Positions 17,349 through 27,748 of a stretch of 64,000 nucleotides of DNA are shown here, one piece after another. Position numbers and translations under genes: made by a program. Source of the stretch: an uncultured Phycisphaerales bacterium (GTDB taxonomy: Bacteria > Planctomycetota > Phycisphaerae > Tepidisphaerales > Tepidisphaeraceae); assembly GCA_903871935.1 (NCBI GenBank), contig CAIQIQ010000111.1, forward strand, positions 1-64,000, given 5' to 3'. Below the pieces are notes generated by a model that made no database searches, was not told the DNA's origin, and saw nothing but the letters and a program-made list of their open reading frames with translations. Position 1 is the first letter of the stretch. Every line of letters starts with the position of its first letter.

Positions 17349-18497
17349 TTACAGGCCCAGCCGTTCCAAACCTTGCTGCCACGGGAGGACATCCGTATCG
17401 CCGATCCGTTTGGGATCTTTCCCCAGATGCCAGATCTGCGCGCGGTGACTGTGAGGGTAGTACTCCGCAAATCGCTCCAAACCCTTCAGGTCCGAAACCC
17501 CCACGTTGTCCGAAGCCTTCAGTTCCAGAGCGATCACCTCGCCGTCTAATTCCAGGATAAAGTCGACCTCCGCGCCTTGCTCTGTTCGATATGACCTGAT
17601 CCCGAGATTCCGCCCGGCCGCCAATGCGCTGTAGTAGAGCTGCGATGCGATCATGTGCTCGAAGAGGCGGCCGATGCGATCGGACGAAACAGTGAAATTG
17701 CCCAGCAGACCGTTAAGCACACCGCTATCGAAGAAGTAGAAGCGCGGATGCTGCGTGAGCCTGCGAGTGATGCTCTTCGCAAATGGCTCGACCCGGAACA
17801 CAATCAGACAATCCTCCAGGATCTCGAAGAAGCGCACTGCCGTTTGCCGCGGAACCCGGCTCAACGAGGCCATCTTCGACAGATCGAGGTACATCCCCGA
17901 CCACTGAGCTGCGACGAACAGAAACCGCGCAAAGCCCTCCAGGTTTCGGGTTAGTGCTTCGGCCTGGACCTCCTCCTTAAGGTAGGTGGCCGCATAGGAT
18001 GCGAGCAACTGCTCCCGCATCGAGCGTTCAGGCTCGGTCCATATTCCCGGCAACGTTCCGCTGGACATCGCCTGCATGGCATCCATCTTGTAGCCAAGCT
18101 CGCGAGCAACCAGCGGCCCAAGCTGCAGCGAGATCACTCGTCCGGGAAGCAGATTCGCTCCTCCCCGGCGCAGCTTGCGTGCACTCGACCCGGTCAAGAT
18201 GAACCGAAATCCAGAGTGCTGATCAAGGATCGTTTGCACCGTGTTCAGCAGCGATGGAAGGCGCTGCACTTCATCAAGAAAGATCAGCGTCGGCCCTTCG
18301 GGCAATGCCCTCAGGCGATGCTCAAGCTCCTGCGGCGAAGATGCGAAGGCCAGAAACGTCGGCTCATGCATCAGGTTGATGACCAACGCAGGCGACAGCG
18401 ACAGCGCCAGCGTCGTCTTGCCGGTCTGCCGCGGACCAAGCAAGAGTACGCTTCGGTTGATTTGGCTCAGCCGCTGTGCCAAGAGTCTCGAAAGCAT
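17349..18497 (-). CDS. AAA-family ATPase with DUF4143 domain
   Basis: A 382-residue protein. Walker A GPRQTGKTT near residue 21, Walker B TLIFLDEVQRLP near 70, sensor-like FILTGSSARKLRR near 98, then the DUF4143 C-terminal region with YLKEEVQAE and, near 310, a nuclease-like core (TEQGAEVDFILELDGEVIALELKAS: the E-VDF-E-K arrangement). Proteins of this family are widespread, often near toxin/antitoxin or mobile genes, and their role is not settled. A promoter at 18504-18532 places transcription start almost at the ATG, so the mRNA may be leaderless. Confidence 0.85.
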   Translation of the reverse strand: MLSRLLAQRLSQINRSVLLLGPRQTGKTTLALSLSPALVINLMHEPTFLAFASSPQELEHRLRALPEGPTLIFLDEVQRLPSLLNTVQTILDQHSGFRFILTGSSARKLRRGGANLLPGRVISLQLGPLVARELGYKMDAMQAMSSGTLPGIWTEPERSMREQLLASYAATYLKEEVQAEALTRNLEGFARFLFVAAQWSGMYLDLSKMASLSRVPRQTAVRFFEILEDCLIVFRVEPFAKSITRRLTQHPRFYFFDSGVLNGLLGNFTVSSDRIGRLFEHMIASQLYYSALAAGRNLGIRSYRTEQGAEVDFILELDGEVIALELKASDNVGVSDLKGLERFAEYYPHSHRAQIWHLGKDPKRIGDTDVLPWQQGLERLGL

Positions 18498-18503
18498 GTG
18501 GTT

Positions 18504-18532
18504 ATTTTACGTCGTAATTTAACCGCGTGCAA
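18504..18532 (-). promoter_or_regulatory. Promoter of the DUF4143 ATPase gene, probably leaderless
   Basis: TTGCAC (18527-18532) and TAAAAT (18504-18509) on the minus strand are separated by 17 bases. Only six bases lie between the -10 box and the ATG at 18497, and no Shine-Dalgarno sequence precedes it. Confidence 0.45.
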
Positions 18533-18675
18533 TACAAATATATACCACCTCGTTTGAAGGGCAGTTAAGATCCGCCGGCTGGCGCCGGGCGGTTCGGTGG
18601 ACTTGGCTTCCGCCACGAGGTACGTGGTGGGATTCGCCACACTCCAGATTCCCGACTCCGCAGGAATCGGGTCAC

Positions 18676-21600
18676 TTACTGCGCCGGGGCGGTGGCCGCA
18701 CCCGCGGCGGCGGCTTCGGCTTTGGCTCGCTCGGCGGGACCGGGGGGTGGGACGGCGATGGGCGGCGGGTTCTTGCAGTATTGGGCGACCAGATCCACCA
18801 GTTTGTTCACCGCCGCCGTTGTGCCGGCGTCGTCGGAGCCGCCGACGATTAACCCGTCGCGGCATTGGCTCTGCGGGTCGTAGACGGCCGAGTTGATGCC
18901 TTCGACGATGCCGATCACGCCGCGGCCTTTGCCGGGGTACTCAGCGGTGATCTTCTCGGCCGACTTGTCGTAGCTGAATGTGCCGGGTTTGCCCCAGAGG
19001 TCCACCAGCGAGTTGGTCTGGGCCGAACCGACGGCGATCACATTGCGGTCGCCATCAACAAGATCGTTCTCGAAGGTGTCCAGGAGATACCACTTGGAGG
19101 TGTTCTCATTGGGCTTGCGGTCATCGTACTCAGGATTGATCCGCACCTCGCGACGCTCGTGGCGAACCTTGACGGATGTCACTGGGGTCACCTCGACCTT
19201 GACGCCGACTTTCTCCAGGGCAACGCGGAGGGATTCCGCACCGTTCTTGTCGGCCGGGCTGGTGCCGTAGGCGATCGTCAGGGGTTTGTGCACGAGCCAT
19301 GTCAGCGTCGGTTTGTAGACCGAGACCCAGGTGTTCTCGTTGGCCGGGCGAATCAGGAGAATGCGGGCTTCGCGCGGCGCGACATCGCAGGCGATGCCAT
19401 CTTTGGCAAGCTGCTCGTTGGAGAGAGTCGCCAGCACTTTCATCACGGAGGCCTGCGGATCGGGCTTGATCGTGAGGCCGCCGTCGGCTTTGCGTGAGAG
19501 TTCGGGCTTGAGACCCGTCACATCGGTGATCGTGTACTGGCCGGGCGCGAGCATGCGAAGCTTCAGGGCAGTTTTGAGGCGATTCGTCTCGTTGTCATTG
19601 CAGACGGTCGCCAGTGTATAGCCATCGCCCTGGAGATATCCCGCGTAGGAATCCCACGCATCATCCACACCATCCATGACGACGCGGTCGTCGATGTTCC
19701 ACGAGTCGGTCAGCTTGCGGAAGAATCGTGCGATCGGGTGGATCAGGTCATCGGAGGCCGTCTTGGAGGGCATACGGATAGCGACGATGTTGCGATCCTT
19801 GCTGAGGATGCCGATATCGACTTCCTTGCCTCCCTTTTCCAGCGTCCCCTTAAGGAATACCGTCGAGCCGGGACGAGCTTTGAGATAGTGCTCGGTGTTC
19901 CATGCGCCCAGCGGCTGGTTGTCGGCGAATTCGGGGGCGACATCGGTCTTGAGCCAGCGGACATCCATCTTGCCCATGTCCATGTGCCAGCGGTTGCCGG
20001 CGATCAGGTCGTAGCCACCCGCGTCGGCAAAGGCTTCGAGCGGGAAGACTTCATCCTTGTTTTCGTTGCCGGTGTATCGGCGCGGGTGATCCGAATCAGA
20101 GAAACCGCCACCATTGATGATGATGAGCTTGCCACCGTTGGCGACGAACTGCTTGAGGCGCTCGACCTCGGCCTTCGAGACAGCGGCTGTCGTCTCAGCC
20201 ATGACGATCAGTTTGTAAGGAGACAGATCTTTGACGTACGGCAGATGCAGCACATCGACGGGCAGGTTGGCGGATTTCAGCACGCGCAGGGAGACATCTT
20301 CCAGGTCGGCATACGGCCGATCACCGAAGAAGGAGAGGAAGTTGCTGGTCTCGTTGATAGCCAAGAGAACCTTGGGCTGCGGCGGCTTGGCGGGGAGCCA
20401 GAGTGGGGCAAGCCGCTGGAACATCTGGTTGGCCGCCGAAGCCTGAGTGGCCGCCCGCTCAAGTTGCACCGGCGGGCCGGTGAACGCCTCGGGTTCGTAG
20501 AATGCGAGCTGGCCGGTCCAGTGGATGATCCGGTATTTCGAGGCATCGCGTTGGATCGGTCCGGGCCGATGGAACGCATGGCACATGCCGTTGGTATACC
20601 ACTCGGACCAGAAGCCTTTGGCGCCTTTGAAGGCAGCGCTGACCATGCGGTTGTACATGTCGCGCTCCTCGCGGCCCTGGTACTGACGCGGGCCGGGCTT
20701 GTGATCGACCTGGCGCCGGCCGTCGAGGTAGGCGTGCTCACAGTTGAACATGTACATGCCGCAAACGGGAGTATTGCCGAAGAAGCGTGAAACGCTGGAC
20801 GCGAGATAGGGGCTGTACCAGCCGAACATGTCGAGAAACTCGGCCGGGTACCAGGTCTGCGTCCCGTAATCGCCCTTGGCGCCCAGCGATATATGCTGAG
20901 GTTCGAGCTTATGCACGAGTTCCATTGCCGTCTTGATCATCTGCACCTGCGCCCAGCCGCGGAAGGTGCGGAAGTTCACCCACTGCGGGGTGTACTCGTA
21001 AAACTCCTTTTGGCCCGGCGGCGGGGGAGTGATCTCGTCAAAGCCGGCGTACTTGGTGCCCCAATCGGTGTTGAGAGCCTCAATCGTCTGGTACTTGCGC
21101 TGCAGCCAGCCCCAGTATTGGAGCAGGGATTGATCGTCGTAGCCCGCCTCGTCGGGATGCCAGAGTTCTTCATAGAGGAAGTGGCCGGCCCATCCCGGAT
21201 GCACGCCGATCTGATTGGCCAGCATGGTGAAGGCTTCCTTCTGGATCTCGTGGCCGAGGGCCGAGTTCAGCGGCGGCTGGACGTTGTAGCGATTGATGCG
21301 GCCGCGGCTGTCCATGGTCGGCGTGCCTTCGCCGCTGACCTGGTGCGGGACGAAGGAGAGGATGCTGTTGCCGTGCAGATCGGACAGGAGGTCCCAGCTA
21401 TAGGTGACGTTGAGGCGGTCGATCAGGTCCCACGGGTAGTCATCCGAGTAGGACAGTTTCTCCCAGTCGGGCTTGAAGAAATGCTGGCTGCCGGAGATGG
21501 CCGAGTCGCCCTGGAGCAGCGTGCCCAGCTGATAGTACGGATAATAATCACTGGCGCCGGGGTGAAAGTTCCCCATGATCTTCACGAAGTGGAAGGGCTT

Positions 21601-23202
21601 GCCGTTGAGGCTGATGAAACCGTTCTCATTGTGAAGCTGCGGCGCTTCGCCTTCGACGAAGGTGACCTTGCGGATCTTCTCGCCGCGCTTCTTGATGATC
21701 TTCCACTCCCACTCGTTCATCAGCTCGCGCTCTTCGGCGGGGAGGATGACGATGTAATTGATGTGCCAGCCGACGCCGGTGTCGGCGGTGCGGTAGTTGT
21801 TCATTGTCTTGCGGACGTCGGCGAAGAAACGGATGTCCATCTTGCCGTCGTTCACTTCGACGTTGCGGATCGGCTGCTGTGTGACGCGCCGCCAGTTGCC
21901 GGTCAGGCCTTTCTTGCGCACGCGGCCGTTGATATCGACATTGAAGCCTGCGTATTCGCCGGAGCTCATCCAGTCGCCGCTCCAGCCGACGCCCAGGATC
22001 AGGTTGTACTGGCCGTTGGGCAGGTCAACGCGGAACTCGCCATCGCAATCATCGTCGATGTACTGCGAAGCTCGGCGCTCATCGATATCGCGCCGCGCCA
22101 TGTGGTCGCGGGAAAACTGGTGTGGTTTGGAGAGTCCCACGTAATCGCGTTCCAGCGGTGTCTTGAGGTCGAGCCACTGCTTGAAGAACTCGATCCAGTC
22201 GCCGCCCATGCTCGCCGAGGAAAAAAGACGACGGTCGTTCAGTTCGCACCAGTAAGCCTGGCGCAACCAGCTTATGTACCACCCTTCCACATCTGTGGGC
22301 AGCGGCGCCAGGTGGTTGTCGGCGATCATCTTGTCGGTGGCCTGTGGGACTTCGCCGTCAACGCTCCGCCAGAGCTTGTCGGGGTCGGGGATGACCCAGC
22401 CGTAGCCAGCCTGGGGATCGTACATGGTCAGTTCGCTGATCGGGGTAAAATCATCTTCCAGTTCCTGATTGATCGGGCCGAAGTCGAACAGGAACGTGTG
22501 GTTGGTTTTATCGCGCGGCTTGACCGCCGGGCCGGAGAGCTGGAGCTTGCGGATCAGGACTGTGCCAGCGAAATCATCGTCGCAGCGGATGGTGAAGCCG
22601 ACCTGATAGGCATCGCAGTCTTCCTGGAAGAAAGTCGGCCGGGGGTAACTGGAAACGCCCGCCCAGCCATACTGGTCCTCTTTGACCTTGAAGAGGCAGA
22701 AGATGCGCCGCCCGACCTTGTTCATGCGGATCCACTCGATGTGCTGACGGCGGCCATCGACGCCGTGAATTTGGCTGGCGTCGGTGAGACCGTCGCCCCA
22801 CTTAAGGGTCTGCGGCTTTCCATCTTTGTAGTAGCGGAGGACGCCGCCATCCTGAGCCTGCGGCCCGCGGCTGGCGTAAGAACCGACGGCCTTGCGCTTC
22901 ATTTGTGTGTTTTCGAGGACGGTGTCGATGTAGAAACGGCCACTCTGGCCGCGCTGCGGGACGTCGAACTGCAGGTCGAAGCAGTATTCGCTGGAGTAGA
23001 GGTCCTTGCTCATCAACGTGTAGGTCACGCCTTTCTTCATCTCGAGCTTCAGACCCTCGGGCGTAAATGCGGAGGCGGGGATGTCGGTGGTGTACAAAGC
23101 CGGGTCAGGCTTGGTGACATTGAAGTCGAGCGTCTGATACTGAGCGGACGCCGTCGAGCAGAAGGCCAGCAGAATAAGGACCAGATTCAGGCAGTGCCTC
23201 AT
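18676..23202 (-). CDS. Very large secreted GH42-like glycosidase
   Basis: A 1508-residue protein with a signal peptide (LNLVLILLAFCSTASA). The first 550 residues look like beta-sandwich carbohydrate-binding or galactose-binding modules. From about residue 630 a GH42 beta-galactosidase-like barrel follows: RYNVQPPLNSALGH, LYEELWHPDE near 676 (candidate acid/base Glu), and YWGWLQRKYQTIEALNTDWG, a hallmark of the family. A ThuA/GATase-like module (IVMAETTAAVSKAEVERLKQ, IIINGGG) lies near 1000. The C terminus is an Ala/Pro/Glu-rich tail. It is the last gene of an operon with MoxR and VWA proteins, an unusual setting for a glycosidase. The family call rests on short motifs. Confidence 0.6.
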   Translation of the reverse strand: MRHCLNLVLILLAFCSTASAQYQTLDFNVTKPDPALYTTDIPASAFTPEGLKLEMKKGVTYTLMSKDLYSSEYCFDLQFDVPQRGQSGRFYIDTVLENTQMKRKAVGSYASRGPQAQDGGVLRYYKDGKPQTLKWGDGLTDASQIHGVDGRRQHIEWIRMNKVGRRIFCLFKVKEDQYGWAGVSSYPRPTFFQEDCDAYQVGFTIRCDDDFAGTVLIRKLQLSGPAVKPRDKTNHTFLFDFGPINQELEDDFTPISELTMYDPQAGYGWVIPDPDKLWRSVDGEVPQATDKMIADNHLAPLPTDVEGWYISWLRQAYWCELNDRRLFSSASMGGDWIEFFKQWLDLKTPLERDYVGLSKPHQFSRDHMARRDIDERRASQYIDDDCDGEFRVDLPNGQYNLILGVGWSGDWMSSGEYAGFNVDINGRVRKKGLTGNWRRVTQQPIRNVEVNDGKMDIRFFADVRKTMNNYRTADTGVGWHINYIVILPAEERELMNEWEWKIIKKRGEKIRKVTFVEGEAPQLHNENGFISLNGKPFHFVKIMGNFHPGASDYYPYYQLGTLLQGDSAISGSQHFFKPDWEKLSYSDDYPWDLIDRLNVTYSWDLLSDLHGNSILSFVPHQVSGEGTPTMDSRGRINRYNVQPPLNSALGHEIQKEAFTMLANQIGVHPGWAGHFLYEELWHPDEAGYDDQSLLQYWGWLQRKYQTIEALNTDWGTKYAGFDEITPPPPGQKEFYEYTPQWVNFRTFRGWAQVQMIKTAMELVHKLEPQHISLGAKGDYGTQTWYPAEFLDMFGWYSPYLASSVSRFFGNTPVCGMYMFNCEHAYLDGRRQVDHKPGPRQYQGREERDMYNRMVSAAFKGAKGFWSEWYTNGMCHAFHRPGPIQRDASKYRIIHWTGQLAFYEPEAFTGPPVQLERAATQASAANQMFQRLAPLWLPAKPPQPKVLLAINETSNFLSFFGDRPYADLEDVSLRVLKSANLPVDVLHLPYVKDLSPYKLIVMAETTAAVSKAEVERLKQFVANGGKLIIINGGGFSDSDHPRRYTGNENKDEVFPLEAFADAGGYDLIAGNRWHMDMGKMDVRWLKTDVAPEFADNQPLGAWNTEHYLKARPGSTVFLKGTLEKGGKEVDIGILSKDRNIVAIRMPSKTASDDLIHPIARFFRKLTDSWNIDDRVVMDGVDDAWDSYAGYLQGDGYTLATVCNDNETNRLKTALKLRMLAPGQYTITDVTGLKPELSRKADGGLTIKPDPQASVMKVLATLSNEQLAKDGIACDVAPREARILLIRPANENTWVSVYKPTLTWLVHKPLTIAYGTSPADKNGAESLRVALEKVGVKVEVTPVTSVKVRHERREVRINPEYDDRKPNENTSKWYLLDTFENDLVDGDRNVIAVGSAQTNSLVDLWGKPGTFSYDKSAEKITAEYPGKGRGVIGIVEGINSAVYDPQSQCRDGLIVGGSDDAGTTAAVNKLVDLVAQYCKNPPPIAVPPPGPAERAKAEAAAAGAATAPAQ

Positions 23203-25286
23203 TTCCGGGACTCCTTTGCGAACGTCACATCGAATGTCTTGACCTGCCAGGCGTTTAACGGGCCGGTGTCGAAGGCGTTGCCGTTCATGGTTGCGCTGCT
23301 GACAGTTGCTCCCGGCCGGATAAATGAGATCGTGGCGCTACCTGGTTTCTCGGCGGCCAACAGCAGAGCTGCGGTGCCGTCCGGGCGCTCAAAGAGCGTC
23401 CCGTGGATATCGGCGTTGCTGGTCGTGAACGCTTTTTCGCCAGGGAGCAGGTCACCGCCGGCCGTTACATCCTTGCCAAGCTTGGCGAAGATCTGCCACA
23501 GCGGCTTGTGGCCCGCATCTTTCGCTGGCCAGAGGACGATCGGGGTGTCGCCGAATTCGGCCGCCATGGCGGCCAGGTTCTCCGACACGTTGGGCGTTAT
23601 CAGGCCAAAACCAGCCGCGCTGCGAATGCGTCGGCTCATGCGGTTGGCGGGGCTGTCGTAGATGAATGACTGGGTATCGTCGGTGATCTGGAGGTCGCAC
23701 TCGGCGAGGCTCAGCAGATTGGCCGCACCCTTGGGAGCGACGCCGATCATAAAGCCGCCTGCACCGATCGTCTGGCGAATCGCCCGCATGCAGAGCGCGA
23801 AGGAGGCAGCGTTGACGCGATACTCGCCATCGCGCTTGAACGAGACCTTCTCGCCCATGACATCCGCGTCGCCCTGCGGCAAGGCATCGGCGAGGAAGTC
23901 GGCATTGGTCAGCACGACGCCATCGCGGTCTTTCTGGAATACGTCCGTGAACCACTTGCCATCGGCGGCCAGTTCCGTGATCTGTGCGATGTCCACTGTT
24001 CCGCCGACACGGAGGCCCGCATCATGAGCGGCTTTGACCACTGCTGCGGTCGCAGCGCGATCCGTCCGCCAGGCCGGGCCAAGGAGAAGCGTGTCGCACC
24101 CATCGGCGGCCATGGTTTTCACATCGGATTCATCCGGCAGCGCATCCTTCGCATAGTAAACCCGTGCGCCCAGCAGGACATTTCGCTGATCGGTTGGCGA
24201 TGCGAGGCTGTTGGTCCGCTTGCGCATGCCAAATGCCATCGCCAGGCGGTTGCGGTAAACCATGGGCTCATTCAGCCCGACCGTCTTCCCGTCAAACAGG
24301 TTCCATCCGACCTCAAAGCACGGGTTCGGACGCAGCGAACCCTCTTCGGTCGGGGTCGGCGAGAGGTTGGACTGCTTGCGACTGAGCACGCGCGAGCCAA
24401 AGTCCTCTTTCGTGCCGGTCAGGCTGCGGGCTTCTTCCAGGGCCGCTTCGGCACAGGCGTTCATCGCCCCGCCCTTGACGTGCATCATGTCGTAGGCCGC
24501 CCAGCCGTAGAGCATGGGTTTCTTGGTGATGATGGGTTTGTCCTTCTCCACATCAATGTCGACGTCCAGCGGCAGGTGCTCCTGACCGTCGATCATCGGC
24601 ATGTAGCTGTTCGTGTACGGCTTCTCCTCGCCAGGGATGCGCGTGCCGTAGACGATTTGCGATTGACGATCGGGATGGGGCTCTTTGAGCAGTGAGTCGT
24701 CGAGGAACATGCCCATCTGGGCCCAGTCGAGCTCGTACACCTCGCCTTGGGGCAGTGAAATCTCCAGATCAGTCAAGATCACGCCGGAGTCGAATACGTG
24801 AACCGTTTGACGTACTTTCCAGGGTATGGGCTCGCGGCGGTTCTCGAGGATGCGCGGATTGGAGTTGGTTTCAAAGACGACTTCATCGTTCGTCTTGCGC
24901 ACAATCTTGAATGTCGCATCGCGGTCGGCATTCGCATAGGCGATCTTCCAGTCGCCGCTGAAGTAGGCGCCGCGCAGCGTGGAAAAGGACAATGCGGGGA
25001 TCGTATCGAGGCTCTTGAATGCGAATGTCCCGTTGACGCGCTGCCACGGCGGCAGCGGGCGCGGGTTCGTCCCGGCCAGCCACCAGCCGTTGGGGCTGAA
25101 GGCCTTTTGTTCGACGACCGATAATTCGCCGCCGCGCCGCGAATCCCAGGTATAGCGGAATGCTCCGCCTGTCACGATTAGCTTCGTCCCCTGTTGGGTC
25201 ACATCCATCGCCTGAGCCGACGCAGCCAAAGCGAGAACCGCGAGCACTCGCGTGAACCATCCGAGATTCTTTCCAGCCGTTCTCAC
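23199..25286 (-). CDS. Secreted protein, possibly glycosidase-related
   Basis: A 695-residue protein with a signal peptide ending near AASAQA. The N-terminal third is beta-rich (GGAFRYTWDSRRGGELSVV), as in aldose-epimerase-like or GH supersandwich domains; the middle (VYYAKDALPDESDVKTMAADG through AAHDAGLRVGGTVDIAQ) reads like a TIM barrel. The end (GTAALLLAAEKPGSATISF) is another beta domain. I cannot name a family. Its stop overlaps the ATG of the 1508-residue gene by four bases and its start overlaps the stop of the VWA gene, so it is tightly embedded in the operon. Confidence 0.6.
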   Translation of the reverse strand: MRTAGKNLGWFTRVLAVLALAASAQAMDVTQQGTKLIVTGGAFRYTWDSRRGGELSVVEQKAFSPNGWWLAGTNPRPLPPWQRVNGTFAFKSLDTIPALSFSTLRGAYFSGDWKIAYANADRDATFKIVRKTNDEVVFETNSNPRILENRREPIPWKVRQTVHVFDSGVILTDLEISLPQGEVYELDWAQMGMFLDDSLLKEPHPDRQSQIVYGTRIPGEEKPYTNSYMPMIDGQEHLPLDVDIDVEKDKPIITKKPMLYGWAAYDMMHVKGGAMNACAEAALEEARSLTGTKEDFGSRVLSRKQSNLSPTPTEEGSLRPNPCFEVGWNLFDGKTVGLNEPMVYRNRLAMAFGMRKRTNSLASPTDQRNVLLGARVYYAKDALPDESDVKTMAADGCDTLLLGPAWRTDRAATAAVVKAAHDAGLRVGGTVDIAQITELAADGKWFTDVFQKDRDGVVLTNADFLADALPQGDADVMGEKVSFKRDGEYRVNAASFALCMRAIRQTIGAGGFMIGVAPKGAANLLSLAECDLQITDDTQSFIYDSPANRMSRRIRSAAGFGLITPNVSENLAAMAAEFGDTPIVLWPAKDAGHKPLWQIFAKLGKDVTAGGDLLPGEKAFTTSNADIHGTLFERPDGTAALLLAAEKPGSATISFIRPGATVSSATMNGNAFDTGPLNAWQVKTFDVTFAKESRK

Positions 25287-27742
25287 CTGGCTCCTCCTCC
25301 TTTAAGCAATCCCCCCAACACCGGATACCGCCGCAGCACGAGTTCAATCGCCAGCAACACGGCCGCCATGATCAAGAACATCGGTGGCGCGAGTGTCAGC
25401 GCACCGCCGGATTGCGCTGGGGCTACGATCTGATCCTCCTGCGGGCGGAACACTCCGCCGGTGGCGCGGCAGAGTTCCTCCATCGCCGCCAGACCTTTAG
25501 CCGGATCATCGAACTCCCTGCCATAGGTTCGGCTCCATCCAAAAGCGCTGATGTTCTTGCCGCTCTGGGTGGCCAATACCGCGCGGCTGTCGCCGACGGG
25601 CAGAGCACCATTGATCTCAAGGGGAGGCGCTACTGTGTCGCCAGCCACGACCGCTTTGAGCGGCCCATCGGCCGCATCCGTTAGAAAACTGAAGGTTGGC
25701 CGGCCGTCATGGAAGGTCACCTGCGGCTTGAGCTGCTGGTGCGGCGGGGGAAGGACCGAGAGCACCGCCTGTCGCCAGAACGCGGCATACTGTGCTGGCT
25801 GCTGCGCGATCCACGGTCCCGCCCAGCGCGGCCCGGCGGATGACAGGAACGCCAGGGATTGCCCGCGGCCGTATCGCATCCGCGCCAGCAGCGGCTCGTT
25901 GCGCGGCGAGATCACCAGCGGCGTCCATGCATGCGTGCGAGCCCGCGCCCGGTTGTAGCCCAGCAGCGGCGGGAGCTTGTCCACCTCGACACCAACCAGA
26001 GCCGGGTCATCCTGCACCTTGCGCGCTTGCTGCGGGATCTGCCCCAACAGGTCATCCTCCATTCCCTGTGCCTCGCGCAAAACGGCACTGGGAATCTCAT
26101 CCAGCGTCTTGGCGTGATGGAAGCGGCCCTTGCCGGCATGCGCTAGTGTGTTCATCAGCTTGGCATTGGGGTTGGGGCCGACCGCGATCGCGGATAGCGT
26201 CACCTTTTGAGTCTCAAGCTGCGTGAGCACGCGGCTATAGTCGGTGCCGGTCTCGGTTTCCTTGCCATCGCTGATCAGGACGACGTGCTTATAGGCAGCA
26301 TCGATACGCGGCATGAAACGCATCGTTTCCTGCAGGCCACCCAGGATGTTGGTCATGCCGAATGCGCCGATGCGCGAGATCTCGTACTTGGCCGGCTCAA
26401 GGTCTTCCACCTTGGTGGGATTGATGATGTTGTGATAGTCCGAATCGAACGAGACCAGGGCCAGCCAGTCTCCTTTGCTCAAGCCTTCCACGGCCGCGAT
26501 GGCGATCTCCTTGGCGAGGTCGATCTTGCCGACGTTTGAGGTCACGCCCTCGTTCATCGACCAGGAGTTGTCCAGCACGACGATCAGCGCGTAAGGAATG
26601 TGCTCCTTCTTGGGCTCCAGCAGGACAGGGAAAGCCGCTTCCAGCGAACTGCCGTGATAACCGCCGGCTGCGTAGGCGCTCGGGCCGCCGGTGAATACGA
26701 TGCCGCCGCCACTGGCGACAAACTTCTCGATGGCGTCCAGTTTTGGTTTGCCCAGTGACTCCGCCGCGATGTTATCCAGCACCAGGCAGTCGCAGTCGAG
26801 GCGATCCGGCAACCCCTTGGCGTCATACGTTCGCACCTGGAGGCCGTGGCCGCGCAGTACGTTCTCGAGGCCGGCGGCCGCAGCTGCGTTGCCGCTTAGC
26901 AGCGCCACGCGCGGCGCCAGGGGCACATAGACCAGCGCGGCGGCGGAGTTGTCCCAATCGTAAATGTCGGTACCGAAGGTCGCCTGTACGTCCACCAGAT
27001 GCGTACCCTCGGTCGCGAATGTGGCGGGTATTTCGATGATGTTTTGCCCGCGTTGCAGCGTTACATCCCGGCGCTCGGCGACCTTGCCGTCAATACTCAT
27101 GGTGATCGTGCTCGGCCCGCCCGTTGCGCTGCGCAACGTGATCTCAACCGGCGCGGGCACGGTCCGCCACGCCGCCGCGGGAACAGACAGATCGGCGATC
27201 AGGGACTCGCCGGCCAGCGTGTCGATGGGCTGAGCCATCAGGCGAACCTTCCGCTCGCGGAGGCCCGCCCCAGCGGCGGAAAGATCGGCCGTCGTCGCCA
27301 GACCATCGGACAGCATGACAAGTCGGCGTTCACCATTGGTCCGAAACGTCGCGGTCGCCTCCGACAATGCCTCTGCCAGGGGGGTGGAACCGCGATGCTG
27401 CCGCCCGGTCTCGATCACCGTGACGCGGCCCTCTCCCAGGCTCGAACGGGCATGAGCGATCCACTGGTCCGCCATCGCTTGGCCTTGGGCGGAAATCGAA
27501 GTGGATCGATCCACGAGAACGACTACTTCTGCGGAACGTCCAAAACCGGGCAGTCCCACCGTCACGTCCAGAGCCCAGGCCGCCAGCGCCCCCAGAAGCA
27601 GCACGCGCACGATCGCCATAGCCGCCAGGCGCCACCGCCGCCAAGGCAGGTGCGTGCGGAACACCATCCACATGGAGTAGATGCCGCAGGCCAGGATCAG
27701 GCCCGCCAGCGTCAGGTTGGTTGGTGTCGCCGAAAACGCCAT
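25283..27742 (-). CDS. Membrane protein with two von Willebrand A regions and a GATase-like domain
   Basis: An 819-residue protein. Two N-terminal membrane helices are followed by a first VWA-like segment with VLVDRSTSIS near residue 76, a GATase1-like region (CDCLVLDNIAAESLG, FVASGGGIVFTGGPSAY near 340-360), then a second VWA domain with the complete MIDAS VVLDNSWSMNEG near 390 and VLISDGKETETG. A C-terminal helix (LAPPMFLIMAAVLLAIELVL) closes it. The pattern matches the large VWA proteins of planctomycete MoxR operons, thought to help assemble or activate exported protein complexes. It overlaps its downstream neighbour by four bases. Confidence 0.8.
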   Translation of the reverse strand: MAFSATPTNLTLAGLILACGIYSMWMVFRTHLPWRRWRLAAMAIVRVLLLGALAAWALDVTVGLPGFGRSAEVVVLVDRSTSISAQGQAMADQWIAHARSSLGEGRVTVIETGRQHRGSTPLAEALSEATATFRTNGERRLVMLSDGLATTADLSAAGAGLRERKVRLMAQPIDTLAGESLIADLSVPAAAWRTVPAPVEITLRSATGGPSTITMSIDGKVAERRDVTLQRGQNIIEIPATFATEGTHLVDVQATFGTDIYDWDNSAAALVYVPLAPRVALLSGNAAAAAGLENVLRGHGLQVRTYDAKGLPDRLDCDCLVLDNIAAESLGKPKLDAIEKFVASGGGIVFTGGPSAYAAGGYHGSSLEAAFPVLLEPKKEHIPYALIVVLDNSWSMNEGVTSNVGKIDLAKEIAIAAVEGLSKGDWLALVSFDSDYHNIINPTKVEDLEPAKYEISRIGAFGMTNILGGLQETMRFMPRIDAAYKHVVLISDGKETETGTDYSRVLTQLETQKVTLSAIAVGPNPNAKLMNTLAHAGKGRFHHAKTLDEIPSAVLREAQGMEDDLLGQIPQQARKVQDDPALVGVEVDKLPPLLGYNRARARTHAWTPLVISPRNEPLLARMRYGRGQSLAFLSSAGPRWAGPWIAQQPAQYAAFWRQAVLSVLPPPHQQLKPQVTFHDGRPTFSFLTDAADGPLKAVVAGDTVAPPLEINGALPVGDSRAVLATQSGKNISAFGWSRTYGREFDDPAKGLAAMEELCRATGGVFRPQEDQIVAPAQSGGALTLAPPMFLIMAAVLLAIELVLRRYPVLGGLLKGGGAR

Positions 27743-27748
27743 TCCGCA

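Noticed and set aside
20893-23661. A 922-codon open frame on the plus strand
   Set aside because: It is antisense to the GH42-like gene, which has a signal peptide, family motifs and operon overlaps; long antisense frames are expected in GC-rich sequence.
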